DNA of 64,000 nt. Source: Olivibacter sp036959255 (GTDB lineage: Bacteria > Bacteroidota > Bacteroidia > Sphingobacteriales > Sphingobacteriaceae). A program made the translations under genes and the position numbers. The stretch covers positions 186,001-250,000 of the forward strand of contig NZ_JAWMTI010000005.1 of assembly GCF_036959255.1 (NCBI RefSeq), read 5' to 3'. Numbering within the stretch: position 1 is the stretch's first letter; every line of letters begins with the position of its first letter. Below, in pieces: positions 45,696-55,327 of this stretch. The notes below the pieces were generated by a model. That model saw only the letters and a list, made by a program, of their open reading frames with translations. It was not told the DNA's origin and ran no database searches.

Positions 45696-46700
45696 ATTCT
45701 TTGTTACCTCAATTAAGCCGGCGGACCACGATAGACCGACACCAAACCCTGCAACGACAACAGCTGTTTTTTCTTCTGTTAGATTTTCGTTGCTATAGTT
45801 TTTTAAGGCAATCGGTATAGTAGAAGAAACTGTATTCCCTCCATCTCGCAAATTGATGTAAAACTTTTGCGATGAAACCGCTAAACGTTCTCGCATCACC
45901 TTTAACATATGTGCGTTTGCTTGATGGAAAATGAATTGTCCTACCTCTTCCTTCCTTAATTCATTGAGCGTAAGTACTTCTTCAATAAAAGGAGGCACTA
46001 CGGTACTCGTGAAACGGAATATTTCAGGTCCGTTCATATACAGATTGTTTTCTGTATAGATATTTCCTCTACCGTAAAGGCGTTCGACAGCCTGGTTATC
46101 GACTGGAAACTTAGTCCCTCCATTTTTTACAATCAACTTACTATATCCCTTCCCATCAGTTCCAAATTTAAACTTATGAATACCATTTTCTTCACTTGAG
46201 GAAATAATGGTAGCACTTGCCGCATCGCCAAAAATCGCTCTATTTGATCGGTCTTTCCTATTGATATATTTTGAATATGTATCCGTAGTTACCAATAAAA
46301 CATAGTTAGCTTGACCACTTTCTATAAACGCTTTCGCCATACTCAAACCATAAGTATAACCAGAACAACCTAAATTGAAATCAAAGGCACCTACCGTTTT
46401 ATTCAGTGCTAAGCGATCCTGCAAGATACAAGCGGTTGAAGGCATAATATATTCAGGGCTTTGCGTGCAATATAATACATAATCGATTTCCGATTTATCG
46501 ATACGTTGAAACAGCTTCAAGCATGCTTTTTCAGCTAAATCTAAAGCAGTTTCGTTCGTCTCGGCTATATAACGACTGCTTATCCCTATTTTGAACTCAA
46601 ACTTAGAAAAATCATAATCCGGAAATTCCTCACTAAGATCTTGGTTGGTAATTTTTTTTTCTGGAAAATAGTATTCTATTGCCTGTATTCTAGCACCCAT
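45690..46700 (-). CDS. 3-oxoacyl-ACP synthase III-like protein (KAS III)
   Basis: This 336-residue thiolase-fold enzyme has the full KAS III triad: Cys112 in FNLGCSGYTYG, His259 in FIFHQANAHM and Asn289 in DGGNTVSSTIPIAL, plus FGDAASATII. FabH condenses acyl-CoA with malonyl-ACP. This protein is longer between the Cys and His than housekeeping FabH and lies alone, away from plsX or rpmF, so it may be a secondary KAS III for a special lipid or metabolite. A minus-strand promoter candidate is at 46739-46773. Confidence 0.85.
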   Translation of the reverse strand: MGARIQAIEYYFPEKKITNQDLSEEFPDYDFSKFEFKIGISSRYIAETNETALDLAEKACLKLFQRIDKSEIDYVLYCTQSPEYIMPSTACILQDRLALNKTVGAFDFNLGCSGYTYGLSMAKAFIESGQANYVLLVTTDTYSKYINRKDRSNRAIFGDAASATIISSSEENGIHKFKFGTDGKGYSKLIVKNGGTKFPVDNQAVERLYGRGNIYTENNLYMNGPEIFRFTSTVVPPFIEEVLTLNELRKEEVGQFIFHQANAHMLKVMRERLAVSSQKFYINLRDGGNTVSSTIPIALKNYSNENLTEEKTAVVVAGFGVGLSWSAGLIEVTKNL

Positions 46701-46738
46701 AGAAGGTTTTATATTAACAAAATTTTAAATAAAGAGTG

Positions 46739-46773
46739 CAAACCTACTCCTTTTCAAGGTATTTTCCACACAA
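46739..46773 (-). promoter_or_regulatory. Candidate promoter of the KAS III-like gene
   Basis: On the minus strand TTG (46773-46771), a 24-base spacer and TAGGTTTG (46746-46739). The -7 element is perfect, the spacer slightly long. The leader would be about 32 bases. Confidence 0.35.
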
Positions 46774-46954
46774 TTGGACAAGAAAATTACATAAAAGTGG
46801 CGGACAAAAACAGCCTTAAATCAAACCCTGAAACGGTTTTTGGTTCAAAAATATAGCTGAGAATATGGGCACGACATTTCCTAGCGTGTGATTGACGTCA
46901 TCCAAGTGGATCTATTAATTCAATTAGTTTTTACGATTTTATCTTCCAATTGAC

Positions 46955-48694
46955 TTAAACATTCGCCGATTTAAATGGAATACGAAAACTAAATATGGAA
47001 CCTTTGCCTTCTTCACTTTCTACCTCAATATCACCACGCTGTAATTTGATTAGTTGATAACAAATATATAGACCGAGCCCTGTCCCTGGCCTTGTATTAT
47101 CTTTTCCAGCTTGGTAATATTTTGTAAACAACCGGCCCTGTTGCTCCTGGGGAATACCGATACCTGAGTCTTTAATACGCACTGTAAGCTCCTGCGCGCC
47201 TTCCCCTTCTTCTTGTTTCATTGTGCAGTGAACTTCTACTCCACCAATATCTGTATATTTTATTGCGTTACCTACTAAATTAATAACCACTTGCTTTAAC
47301 CGAAAAGGATCTCCATAAACCATGTCATCTTGTGAACCATCAAAATTAAAGCTTAAGGATATATTTTTTTTTATGGCAATGAAACGCATGGTTTCTACTG
47401 TTTCCTTAATTTCGTAAAAAGGAGTAAAAGAAACAACTTTTAATACCTCAGACTGTTGGCTTTCAACCTTCGTCATATCCAAAATATCGTTCACAGTATC
47501 CATTAACATATCCGAAGAAGCCTTTATGGAACTCACCATACGATTTTGCTCAGCAGTTAAGGGGGTGTTTTTCATCAGATAGACAAATCCCGTAATAGCC
47601 GTTAACGGATTACGGATCTCATGACTCATAGTCGCCAGCATTTCAGATTTTTGCTCTGCAAGCGCAATCGCTCTTGCATTTTCAACTTTATATTGGTCTT
47701 CGGCCCGACTTGCTTTCTTTATGTAAATCAAAAGCAGTGCTACAAAAATAAGCACCATGATAATTGCAGTAACGGTAAAATTATCTAAATCATCCACCGC
47801 CTCTTCATATTGCGCGAGTGTTTCCCGTTGACTTCTCTCCCAAGTTAATAAGTAATTGTCTTTTATTTGATCAATAAGCTGACGCAATTGGATGATAAGC
47901 GATAAATTGGAAGATATAAGCTGCTGCTGCGATTGAGCAAGTAGGTTATGTTCTCTGCTCAATCTTTCCAAAAGTTGTTGTTGGCCCCTTTCGTTCTGGA
48001 TCTGTAATTCTCTAGCCAACGAATCCCGTATAGCGCTTTCACGTGCAACGAGCAATAATTTTGTGCGTAAGGTATCCGAGCCTGGGGAAAAGGCCTGTTT
48101 TAAGCGTTTCAAGAACCCCTTCTTTTTAACAGCGGATGCTACCTCTCTAATAATGGTATCTTGCTCGGCGCTACGTCGTATTTGCCTCTTTTCTTTAGCA
48201 ATCCGAACCTTACTATTGCCTAAAATATTCTCCTCTGTGCTTTTTACCAGTAAAGAATCAAAGCTTTTTTTCAATGCGAACACCTTAAGCGAAAGGCTTA
48301 ATTTCCCATCCACGTATTTTTTAAATTCCTGTTCATTCAGCGAATTACCTAATGTATCAGCCAAAACAGGATATTCATGGAGAATCGTATCAATTTTAGT
48401 AAAGACATTTAATACCTTCTGCTGATATTCGTCTAGTTTGTCACCATAACCATAAAGGCTGGCTTGTTGAAAATCATTCTCGGCGCTACTTAGTTCAAGT
48501 AAAACATTACTTATTTCACCTGTTTCAGGAGGCGCCTTCAATTTCACACTTAAATAGGTCAACTTCTCTGCAATGGAATGCCTCAATAAAAGCGAACCAG
48601 CGGTGAGTAAAAAAACAAATATTAAGAAAACAAATAGAAGTCTCTGTAAAATACCGGAAGTTCTTTCTCGTTTTCTTTGCACCTCAAACTTCAT
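46955..48694 (-). CDS. Membrane-bound sensor histidine kinase
   Basis: This 579-residue kinase has membrane helices near 17-37 and 308-328 enclosing a long charged, coiled-coil periplasmic region. HisKA follows with the phospho-acceptor His358 in MLATMSHEIRNPLTAITGF. The HATPase_c domain shows VVINLVGNAIKYTD (N box), IKDSGIGIP (G1) and GTGLGLYICYQLIKL (G2). No response regulator is fused or adjacent, so it is an orphan kinase whose partner is elsewhere. The start (MKFEVQRKRERTS) is supported by the membrane helix right after it. It is divergent from tatA across an 18-bp palindrome. Confidence 0.92.
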   Translation of the reverse strand: MKFEVQRKRERTSGILQRLLFVFLIFVFLLTAGSLLLRHSIAEKLTYLSVKLKAPPETGEISNVLLELSSAENDFQQASLYGYGDKLDEYQQKVLNVFTKIDTILHEYPVLADTLGNSLNEQEFKKYVDGKLSLSLKVFALKKSFDSLLVKSTEENILGNSKVRIAKEKRQIRRSAEQDTIIREVASAVKKKGFLKRLKQAFSPGSDTLRTKLLLVARESAIRDSLARELQIQNERGQQQLLERLSREHNLLAQSQQQLISSNLSLIIQLRQLIDQIKDNYLLTWERSQRETLAQYEEAVDDLDNFTVTAIIMVLIFVALLLIYIKKASRAEDQYKVENARAIALAEQKSEMLATMSHEIRNPLTAITGFVYLMKNTPLTAEQNRMVSSIKASSDMLMDTVNDILDMTKVESQQSEVLKVVSFTPFYEIKETVETMRFIAIKKNISLSFNFDGSQDDMVYGDPFRLKQVVINLVGNAIKYTDIGGVEVHCTMKQEEGEGAQELTVRIKDSGIGIPQEQQGRLFTKYYQAGKDNTRPGTGLGLYICYQLIKLQRGDIEVESEEGKGSIFSFRIPFKSANV

Positions 48695-48849
48695 AGATTA
48701 TTCATTTTATCCGTATATCATTCATCAAAACGGTACAATGGCATCTATCAACCGAACAATACATAAATAGCCGCCTGATTTTGGTCGTTAACGGATAGCG
48801 CGACCATCAATCCTAATCCTATTTTAATCTTTCTCTAATGTTAAGCGGG

Positions 48850-48867
48850 TTAACTTTGCAAAGTTAA
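48850..48867. promoter_or_regulatory. 18-bp perfect palindrome made of two -7 elements
   Basis: TTAACTTTGCAAAGTTAA is a perfect palindrome. Each strand contains TAACTTTG, a match to the -7 consensus TAnnTTTG, so it can start tatA (ATG 16 bases downstream of the palindrome) and, on the other strand, the histidine kinase with a leader of about 160 bases. No clear TTG is found at -33 on either side, and a dimeric regulator could bind here. Confidence 0.5.
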
Positions 48868-48882
48868 ACTAAAAAATATATT

Positions 48883-49086
48883 ATGCTTTATTCAATCTTA
48901 TTAGGTGTCATTGGTGGACCTGAATTAGGGGTCATTGTGATTGCATTGCTATTACTCTTCGGTGGCAAGAAAATTCCTGAACTGATGCGAGGACTAGGCC
49001 AAGGTGTACGCGCTTTTAAAGATGGTCAACACGAAGAGACACCCGGGCCTGAGTCGCCAAAAAAGGAAGAATCAGTTTCCGAATAA
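48883..49086 (+). CDS. tatA: Twin-arginine translocase subunit TatA/TatE
   Basis: This 67-residue protein has one N-terminal membrane helix (GPELGVIVIALLLLFGGKKIPEL), then the FGxKKxPEL hinge and amphipathic helix MRGLGQGVRAFKDG, and an acidic tail. It forms the pore-like part of the Tat system that exports folded proteins. tatC is not adjacent. The last 15 bases overlap the convergent pyruvyl transferase gene. Confidence 0.95.
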   Translation: MLYSILLGVIGGPELGVIVIALLLLFGGKKIPELMRGLGQGVRAFKDGQHEETPGPESPKKEESVSE

Positions 49087-50265
49087 AAGTGCTGTCATTA
49101 AATGAAAGGATTCTTCAATGGCGACAAACTGTTTGTCCCTTGATTCTATTAGATTTTGTTTCGGAACATCAATAGCAAGCAAGTATTGATTGAACATTTC
49201 TTCAATGGCCACAATACGTTGGAGACCGTCTACTCCCCAAGTGCTAAGATAACTGTTCAATTTTTTAACGTTGATTCCAACATAAGGAACGGCATAACTC
49301 ATGGCCGTAATAGCTCCGTGCAGGCTTGTACCAATGTAACATTGAGCATTGGCAATTAGGTACATAATATCCCAGATAGTAACCTCATTGAAAAACTGTG
49401 CGTTTCCTTCCAAATGAGGAAAGATTAATTTTAAGGCCTCATCATCATTATGATTGGATGCTTTTCCTATCGGACATAAACAGATATCGGCACCGGTTTT
49501 GTCGTGAATGGCATTTAAAACCGACGCAATCTTTTCCTCTCTTTGCTTGGCATGATTTCTATTGATCTGAAAAAAAACATAGTCTCCTCTTTTTGATGCT
49601 ACAAATTGCTTCACATCAGGATTCACCAGGTCATCGAGATATTCAACCGGATAAAATTTTGACATCAAAATAGCGGAATCAGGGTATAATTTCGTTTCGA
49701 TACTTTTCTTTTTCAGATTTCCCTGTGTAATGGTATCTCGAACGGAAAAATAGTCGACATGCTTTAACTTCTGTTGTAGCCCCTCTATCTTTGAAAAAAT
49801 ACGTTCAGGAATCTCGGAGCCACCTAAAGAATTAAACAGTACATGGTCTACCGATTTGAAATCTGCCTTACTGAATACAAAAGGAAGTATAGTTTGTCCC
49901 TTCAATTTACGTTTCGCCCACTTATTAAGATCTATAATCTTTTCTAAATGATGTTGATAGCGCCTAATTACTCTGTATTTTTCGTTCAAGGCAACCAACA
50001 AAGAATTCCAAGTAACCGCTATTGCTTCACCACCCGCCACAATAACATTGGCTTTTTTATCGCTCGCATTGCAAGCCCGATAAAACGCCTGTATATCCTG
50101 CGTAGGCTTTCCTCCCAGATCACTTAAATCGCTCTCTATCATTCCAAAATATTCAATATCTAATGGATGACCATATGTTTTCAACTGTTGCTCAATAATA
50201 ATGGGAAACAATAAATCGCCATAGTTAAAACGATCAAAAGCACCTACAATTAATATTTTATTCAT
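49072..50265 (-). CDS. Polysaccharide pyruvyl transferase family protein
   Basis: This 397-residue protein starts MNKILIVGAFDRFNYGD, the N-terminal strand and Asn-Tyr-Gly-Asp loop typical of the family. It has NVIVAGGEAIAVTW, VLFNSLGGSEIPE, YFSVRDTITQG and the C-terminal signature CYIGTSLHGAITAMSYAVPYVGIN. Such enzymes transfer pyruvate from phosphoenolpyruvate to a sugar of a surface polysaccharide, giving it acidic ketal groups. It is 12 bases downstream of the flippase gene and surely cotranscribed with it. Confidence 0.88.
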   Translation of the reverse strand: MNKILIVGAFDRFNYGDLLFPIIIEQQLKTYGHPLDIEYFGMIESDLSDLGGKPTQDIQAFYRACNASDKKANVIVAGGEAIAVTWNSLLVALNEKYRVIRRYQHHLEKIIDLNKWAKRKLKGQTILPFVFSKADFKSVDHVLFNSLGGSEIPERIFSKIEGLQQKLKHVDYFSVRDTITQGNLKKKSIETKLYPDSAILMSKFYPVEYLDDLVNPDVKQFVASKRGDYVFFQINRNHAKQREEKIASVLNAIHDKTGADICLCPIGKASNHNDDEALKLIFPHLEGNAQFFNEVTIWDIMYLIANAQCYIGTSLHGAITAMSYAVPYVGINVKKLNSYLSTWGVDGLQRIVAIEEMFNQYLLAIDVPKQNLIESRDKQFVAIEESFHLMTALLFGN

Positions 50266-50277
50266 GTTTCAGCAGTT

Positions 50278-51807
50278 TTAGCTTCTTATTTTTTGTTTTA
50301 TTTTGCCCGTAAAATTACGAATCAATATTTTTTCATCTGCACACAAACCGAAGCAATAGATACTCAATCCAAAAACAAGGCAAGTGAGGGGTATACTCAA
50401 TAAAAATCGATGTTGATAGTGTATGTATTTCGTTGCTAAGCCACCGGTAATTAAAGCGATCGTCACCGGAATGATTTCGCGGTAGACCACTCTTGACAGG
50501 TAATTACCGATAGATAATCCCCCTAAATATTTTAAGAAGAACATCCGCAACACACATGCAAGAAATTCAATAATAGCGTAGCTTATAATAACCGAATACA
50601 CTGGATAGTGAAGCGAAAGCAGGATATAAGCTATGGGAAGGTTTAACAATAAAGTAGTACCCACCACAATCTGATAATATTTGATATCACCAATAGCCTG
50701 TACAGCAGATTGCAAACCGATTGTTAACTGATTAATCAATGTAGCGATGAGAACAAGCTGACAAAAAACAACCGTATGCGGCGGCACATTTTTCAACCAA
50801 AGATTTAGAATAGCTTCCATTTCGAAACATGCAGGTATGGCAATGATGGCCAGCAAGAAAAAACCGAATTTACTTGCCATCATCGCTAAGCGTAGCATTC
50901 TTGCCCTATCATTGGCCCCTTCGCTTTTCATAATCTGCGGATTAAGTGCGCGCAATAGTGTCGCCGAAAAAAAGTTAAGCTGCGCTGCCACTTGATTAGC
51001 AATTCCATATGCGGCATTGATCACGGCTCCCAGAAAAATGTTTAATAGAACAGCCAGCCCCTGTGTCCTTCCTAATCCACAGAGTGTTCCGAATAAATTC
51101 CATCCTGCGAAGGTCGACAACTCTTTCAATAACGGCTTATCTGCTTGTGCCGTAATTCCGTTTAAAGAACAATCAGCATATTTCCGCAGACAATAAACGG
51201 CATAAAGAAGAAAACTAACGACACTCACCAAGGCTGTTAAGGCCCCATAAACCATTAAGCGATCATAAGGAAGTACGGTCAACAACAAGGCAATTCCTAG
51301 CTTCAACAAAGTTTCAATGACGTTTACAATTGCTACCCAAACCATATTTTCATGCGCAATCAAAGCTCCGTTAAAAGGAACAACTACTACATTAAAGAAG
51401 ACCGTAGCAGCCATGAAATGGTAAACAAAGCGTGTGGCTTCCAAACGAGCTACCGGAATATTCAGTGTACCATTAAACAAAAACAATCCGGTAATTTCCA
51501 AAGCGACAACTATAATGACGGCAATTATTATATGCAAAAGCATGCTATTGCTAAACACACGTTTTTGCATTGGCAGGTCGTCTGCTCCTTGATAGAAAGA
51601 TAAAAAACGTTGTGTAGAAGATGCCATGGTTGTATTGAGAAAAGATAGCATAAGTACAATCCCGGCAACCAGATTGAACAAGCCATAATCAGTGCTTCCA
51701 AGCACGTTTAGCACTACCCTTGTCGTATACAATGTGATGCCGGTGGTAACCAGCATCCTCAGATAAAGTATGGATGTATTAAGAGCTACTCTATTCGCTG
51801 CTTGCAT
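50278..51807 (-). CDS. Polysaccharide flippase (Wzx/MATE-like)
   Basis: This 509-residue protein has about 12-14 membrane helices and starts VALNTSILYLRMLVTTGITLYTTRVVLN, the usual beginning of oligosaccharide flippases, with LGSTDYGLFNLV. It should turn undecaprenyl-linked repeat units to the outer face of the inner membrane for polymerisation. It is divergent from the glycosyltransferase run that begins at 51989, 180 bases away. Confidence 0.9.
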   Translation of the reverse strand: MQAANRVALNTSILYLRMLVTTGITLYTTRVVLNVLGSTDYGLFNLVAGIVLMLSFLNTTMASSTQRFLSFYQGADDLPMQKRVFSNSMLLHIIIAVIIVVALEITGLFLFNGTLNIPVARLEATRFVYHFMAATVFFNVVVVPFNGALIAHENMVWVAIVNVIETLLKLGIALLLTVLPYDRLMVYGALTALVSVVSFLLYAVYCLRKYADCSLNGITAQADKPLLKELSTFAGWNLFGTLCGLGRTQGLAVLLNIFLGAVINAAYGIANQVAAQLNFFSATLLRALNPQIMKSEGANDRARMLRLAMMASKFGFFLLAIIAIPACFEMEAILNLWLKNVPPHTVVFCQLVLIATLINQLTIGLQSAVQAIGDIKYYQIVVGTTLLLNLPIAYILLSLHYPVYSVIISYAIIEFLACVLRMFFLKYLGGLSIGNYLSRVVYREIIPVTIALITGGLATKYIHYQHRFLLSIPLTCLVFGLSIYCFGLCADEKILIRNFTGKIKQKIRS

Positions 51808-51988
51808 TTGCTTGTTTTAGTTTACACAGTGTTGGTCTGACAAAAAGTAAATAAATACTATTCATTTTCTTTTCTAAGCTACGAAATTTAACAACACGGC
51901 CATACATATATAAAAATCGTGCCGTTCCTCACCCAAAATCGAACTATTGGACTGAAAATTGTTAGTTTTAGGGAAAGGTAAAACATTC

Positions 51989-52933
51989 ATGGTTAAATTT
52001 TCTATCTGCATACCTGCCTATAAAAGTCGATATCTACAATCGTGTATAGAAAGCATTTTGCAACAAACTATTGATGATTTTGAATTGATCATATTGAATG
52101 ATTGTTCTCCTGAACCGATAGACTCCATCGTGCAACAATTTGAGGATGATCGGATACACTATTATCGTAACGATAAAAATGTTGGCGCCATTAAGTTAGT
52201 GGAAAATTGGAATAAATGTTTATCATTAGCCAGGGGAGCCTATATAATGATTATGGGTGATGATGATGAATTAGAGGTGAATTATTTACAGGAATTTTCA
52301 GAGCTTATTCACCAATATCCGACATTAAATGTATATCATTGCCGAAGTAAAGTGATCAATGACAAAAGTGAAACTATGATGTTAACACCAGCATACCCGT
52401 CATTTGAAAACGTATATGACAGCATTTGGCATCGTTTAGCTCAATATCGATCAAACTATATTTCGGATTTTGTATATCGTGTTGAACCGCTCCGAAAGCA
52501 GGGTGGATTTTATAACCTACCGCTCGCTTGGGGCTCAGATGATATAACCGCATTTATTGCTACAGGGCAAACAGGTATTGCACATACCAATAAGGCCATT
52601 TTTAGATATAGAAGTAACGCGCTATCCATTACATCCACTGGAAATAATTTACAAAAAATGGAGGCTAACATCGGTTATGCGAAGTGGTTAAGCACATTTC
52701 TTCTGGAAAAACCTATTGATGAAGAAGCTATTGTAGTTCATGATTATCTGGTTAAAACTCAAAATCATCTCATGGATAAAAGGAAACTTTTTACGATGGC
52801 TTTATCCATGCGTTCTTCTTTAGTCGCTAATTTTTGGTTGTGGTTTAAACATCGTAAGGCGTTTGGTTTGCAAACGAAGCAGATTCTTATCGCTGCTGTA
52901 AAAAGTATAAATCTAAGAGAGAAGAGATTGTGA
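51989..52933 (+). CDS. Glycosyltransferase family 2 protein
   Basis: This 314-residue GT-A fold protein begins MVKFSICIPAYKSRYLQSCIES and has LIILNDCSPEPID. Its metal-binding motif is in AYIMIMGDDDELE (the DxD position), and WGSDDITAF is the acceptor-side motif. The ATG at 51989 is chosen over a TTG ten codons upstream. It overlaps the next gene by four bases (GTGA), so the two are translationally coupled. It adds one sugar of the repeat unit; donor unknown. Confidence 0.9.
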   Translation: MVKFSICIPAYKSRYLQSCIESILQQTIDDFELIILNDCSPEPIDSIVQQFEDDRIHYYRNDKNVGAIKLVENWNKCLSLARGAYIMIMGDDDELEVNYLQEFSELIHQYPTLNVYHCRSKVINDKSETMMLTPAYPSFENVYDSIWHRLAQYRSNYISDFVYRVEPLRKQGGFYNLPLAWGSDDITAFIATGQTGIAHTNKAIFRYRSNALSITSTGNNLQKMEANIGYAKWLSTFLLEKPIDEEAIVVHDYLVKTQNHLMDKRKLFTMALSMRSSLVANFWLWFKHRKAFGLQTKQILIAAVKSINLREKRL

Positions 52934-54015
52934 AGATTATATTTAATCCACCCGATAATAAAGAGAATCAATACATTAACCTTATGGTTGCGCCTTTGCG
53001 TGCTTCCGGATTTGAAATCTATGCGCTTGATGATTTTTTTTCGTCTTATAAACATTTCAAATCCATTGATCTCGTACATCTTAATTGGTTCGAGAACGTA
53101 GATGATAGTAGTTTTTTTGTTGCCTTACGGAGTTTTTTTCGAAAAATGGTCGTATTACTCGCTATAAGGTTATTTAAAAAACCACTTGTATGGACCATGC
53201 ACAATCGAAGTTCTCATGAAAAAGGTTTACGTTTTTTCAGCCGCACGCTTAACAAGCTGCTAATTAAATGGGCTGATCGTATCATTATACACAGCCACAT
53301 CTCACGTCATATTTTGATCGAGCGCAATGCACAAGTAGCTTCCAAGATAGTATATCTTCCCCATCCAAACTTTATTGATGTGTATGGGCCTATTCTACCC
53401 GGTTCAAATGATTCAAGTGGCATATTAAATCTACTGTTTATCGGCGTCGTTAAGCCTTATAAAAATATAGAGTTGTTAATCAAACTGGCAAAAGAGTTTA
53501 AAACAGATCTTATATTAACCATCGCAGGAAAACCAGCATCTGAAAAGTATGGGCGAGCATTGGAAGAAATAGGTAAAGATGCTGAAAATTTAAACCTTCA
53601 GTTACGCTTTATTGAAGATACGGAGATTCCAGATCTTTTCCGTGAAGTAGACCTATTGGTTTTACCCTATGATTTAGAAAGCAGCTTAAACTCAGGGACC
53701 GTTATTTTAGCATTTTCCTATGGAAAGACCGTTATTTGCCCCCTTATAGGCACGCTGGATGATATGCAAGAGGTACACGAAGACATATTAACGTATCGTT
53801 ACAACGGGAAGAAGGAACATGAAGCTGTATTAAGAAGAACGATCGCGAATGCGATTAATTTGAAAAAAGCTAAAAACGATATTTTCAAAGAAAAAGGAGT
53901 TCGCCTATTCCATTATGTGCAACAACGACATAACAACCAACAAATTGGAAAGGAACTAATCAGCATCTATAAAAGCTTCAAACAATCTGTCAAGAAAGAA
54001 GGTAAAACATCGTAG
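52930..54015 (+). CDS. Glycosyltransferase (GT-B fold, family 4-like)
   Basis: This 361-residue protein starts at a GTG within the stop codon of the preceding gene (MKIIFNPPDNKENQYINLM). The N-terminal half shows DLVHLNWFENV and KPLVWTMHNRSSHEKG. The C-terminal half shows LLFIGVVKPYKNIELLIKLAKE (donor domain), RFIEDTEIPDLFREVDLLVLPYD, and SLNSGTVILAFSYGKTVI in place of the usual E-x7-E motif. Cytoplasmic, retaining-type transferase of unknown donor. Confidence 0.85.
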   Translation: MKIIFNPPDNKENQYINLMVAPLRASGFEIYALDDFFSSYKHFKSIDLVHLNWFENVDDSSFFVALRSFFRKMVVLLAIRLFKKPLVWTMHNRSSHEKGLRFFSRTLNKLLIKWADRIIIHSHISRHILIERNAQVASKIVYLPHPNFIDVYGPILPGSNDSSGILNLLFIGVVKPYKNIELLIKLAKEFKTDLILTIAGKPASEKYGRALEEIGKDAENLNLQLRFIEDTEIPDLFREVDLLVLPYDLESSLNSGTVILAFSYGKTVICPLIGTLDDMQEVHEDILTYRYNGKKEHEAVLRRTIANAINLKKAKNDIFKEKGVRLFHYVQQRHNNQQIGKELISIYKSFKQSVKKEGKTS

Positions 54016-54127
54016 ACGAAAAATTTAACAGATGAAATCATTGTTCTATCCTACATGGTATGAATAAATTTGATACCTACCTATAATAGGCAGAGTTTCA
54101 TCAATATTGAACACCAAATTTATACGA

Positions 54128-55327
54128 ATGAAGATACTCTATATAAATGCCCTATATAGCCCTTTTATACAAGGAGGTGCGGAAATTTCCTTGAAAGCTA
54201 TTGCAGAAGGGATGCAAGCCACAGGGCATGAAGTTGTTGTATTGAGTTTAAAGCCCAACGGGGTATTGAGTATGGACCAAGTAGATGGTGTAAAAGTTTA
54301 TAGAGCAGCATTGAAAAACGTGTATTGGCCCTTTGAGAAAACAAGGGCAGGTAAAATGGACCGAATGCTTTGGCATGTTCGGGACCGATACAATACCGCT
54401 ATGAAACAGGCTGTTAAGGTTGTTCTTGAGCGAGAAAAGCCAGATATTGTTTCATGCCACAACTTAGTAGGTTGGAGCGTTGCTATTTGGGATGAAATAA
54501 AATCGGCTCATATTCCTATTGTCCAAGTACTTCATGACCTTTATTTACTATGTCCAAACAGCGATATGTTTAAAGGTAATGCTTCATGCGATAAACAGTG
54601 TTTTAGCTGCGCTTTATTAAGACAGAAACATAAAAAGTTATCTACTCAGGTAGATGCTGTTGTGGGTATTAGCAAATTTATTCTCGGGCGTTTTGAACAA
54701 TATCAATACTTTAACAAGGCCAAAAGATATGTTATCTATAATACAAGGGAAATACCCCAAACACCTCTACCGCCTCCAAGGATAGATGGTTCTACTTTCA
54801 CGGTAGGCTATATAGGCACTTTAGCGGAAAAGAAAGGTATTGAATGGTTGATCGATCAATTTCAACGACTTTCAATTAAGGCTCAGCTGCTGATAGCTGG
54901 CGGTGGAAAAAAAGATTATGAGCTTTTTTTACAAGCCAAAGCCCGGGGAACGAACATTTCATTTATTGGCTACACGAATCCCGAAGCATTCTATAAGACT
55001 ATTGATGTGCTCGTAGTCCCCTCACTTTGGCAAGAACCTTTGGGTATGGTGGCCATCGAGGCGCTTGCCTATCATGTACCGGTAATTGCGAATGCTGTAG
55101 GCGGTTTGCAAGAAACCGTTAAGGATGGTTTCAATGGATTATTATGTACTCATGAGAAGAACAGCTCCCTCGGCGATGCTATACAACGTTTATACGATAA
55201 CCCTCTACTATACAATACCCTGGTTAAAAACGCACGCTTGTCAGTACAAGTTATTCTCAGCAAACAAAGAATGATAAATGAGTATTCAAACGTATTAAAT
55301 GAAACCATCCATGGAAACAAGGGATAA
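54128..55327 (+). CDS. Glycosyltransferase family 4 protein
   Basis: This 399-residue GT-B protein has MKILYINALYSPFIQGGAEISLKAIAEG (the GGAE loop), PDIVSCHNLVGWSV and a cysteine cluster LCPNSDMFKGNASCDKQCFSC that could bind a metal. Then come VGYIGTLAEKKGIEWLIDQF, the donor-binding PSLWQEPLGMVAIEAL (E-x7-E) and NAVGGLQETV. The ATG at 54128 replaces a TTG seven codons upstream. The 3' end overlaps the next gene by 29 bases. Confidence 0.9.
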   Translation: MKILYINALYSPFIQGGAEISLKAIAEGMQATGHEVVVLSLKPNGVLSMDQVDGVKVYRAALKNVYWPFEKTRAGKMDRMLWHVRDRYNTAMKQAVKVVLEREKPDIVSCHNLVGWSVAIWDEIKSAHIPIVQVLHDLYLLCPNSDMFKGNASCDKQCFSCALLRQKHKKLSTQVDAVVGISKFILGRFEQYQYFNKAKRYVIYNTREIPQTPLPPPRIDGSTFTVGYIGTLAEKKGIEWLIDQFQRLSIKAQLLIAGGGKKDYELFLQAKARGTNISFIGYTNPEAFYKTIDVLVVPSLWQEPLGMVAIEALAYHVPVIANAVGGLQETVKDGFNGLLCTHEKNSSLGDAIQRLYDNPLLYNTLVKNARLSVQVILSKQRMINEYSNVLNETIHGNKG

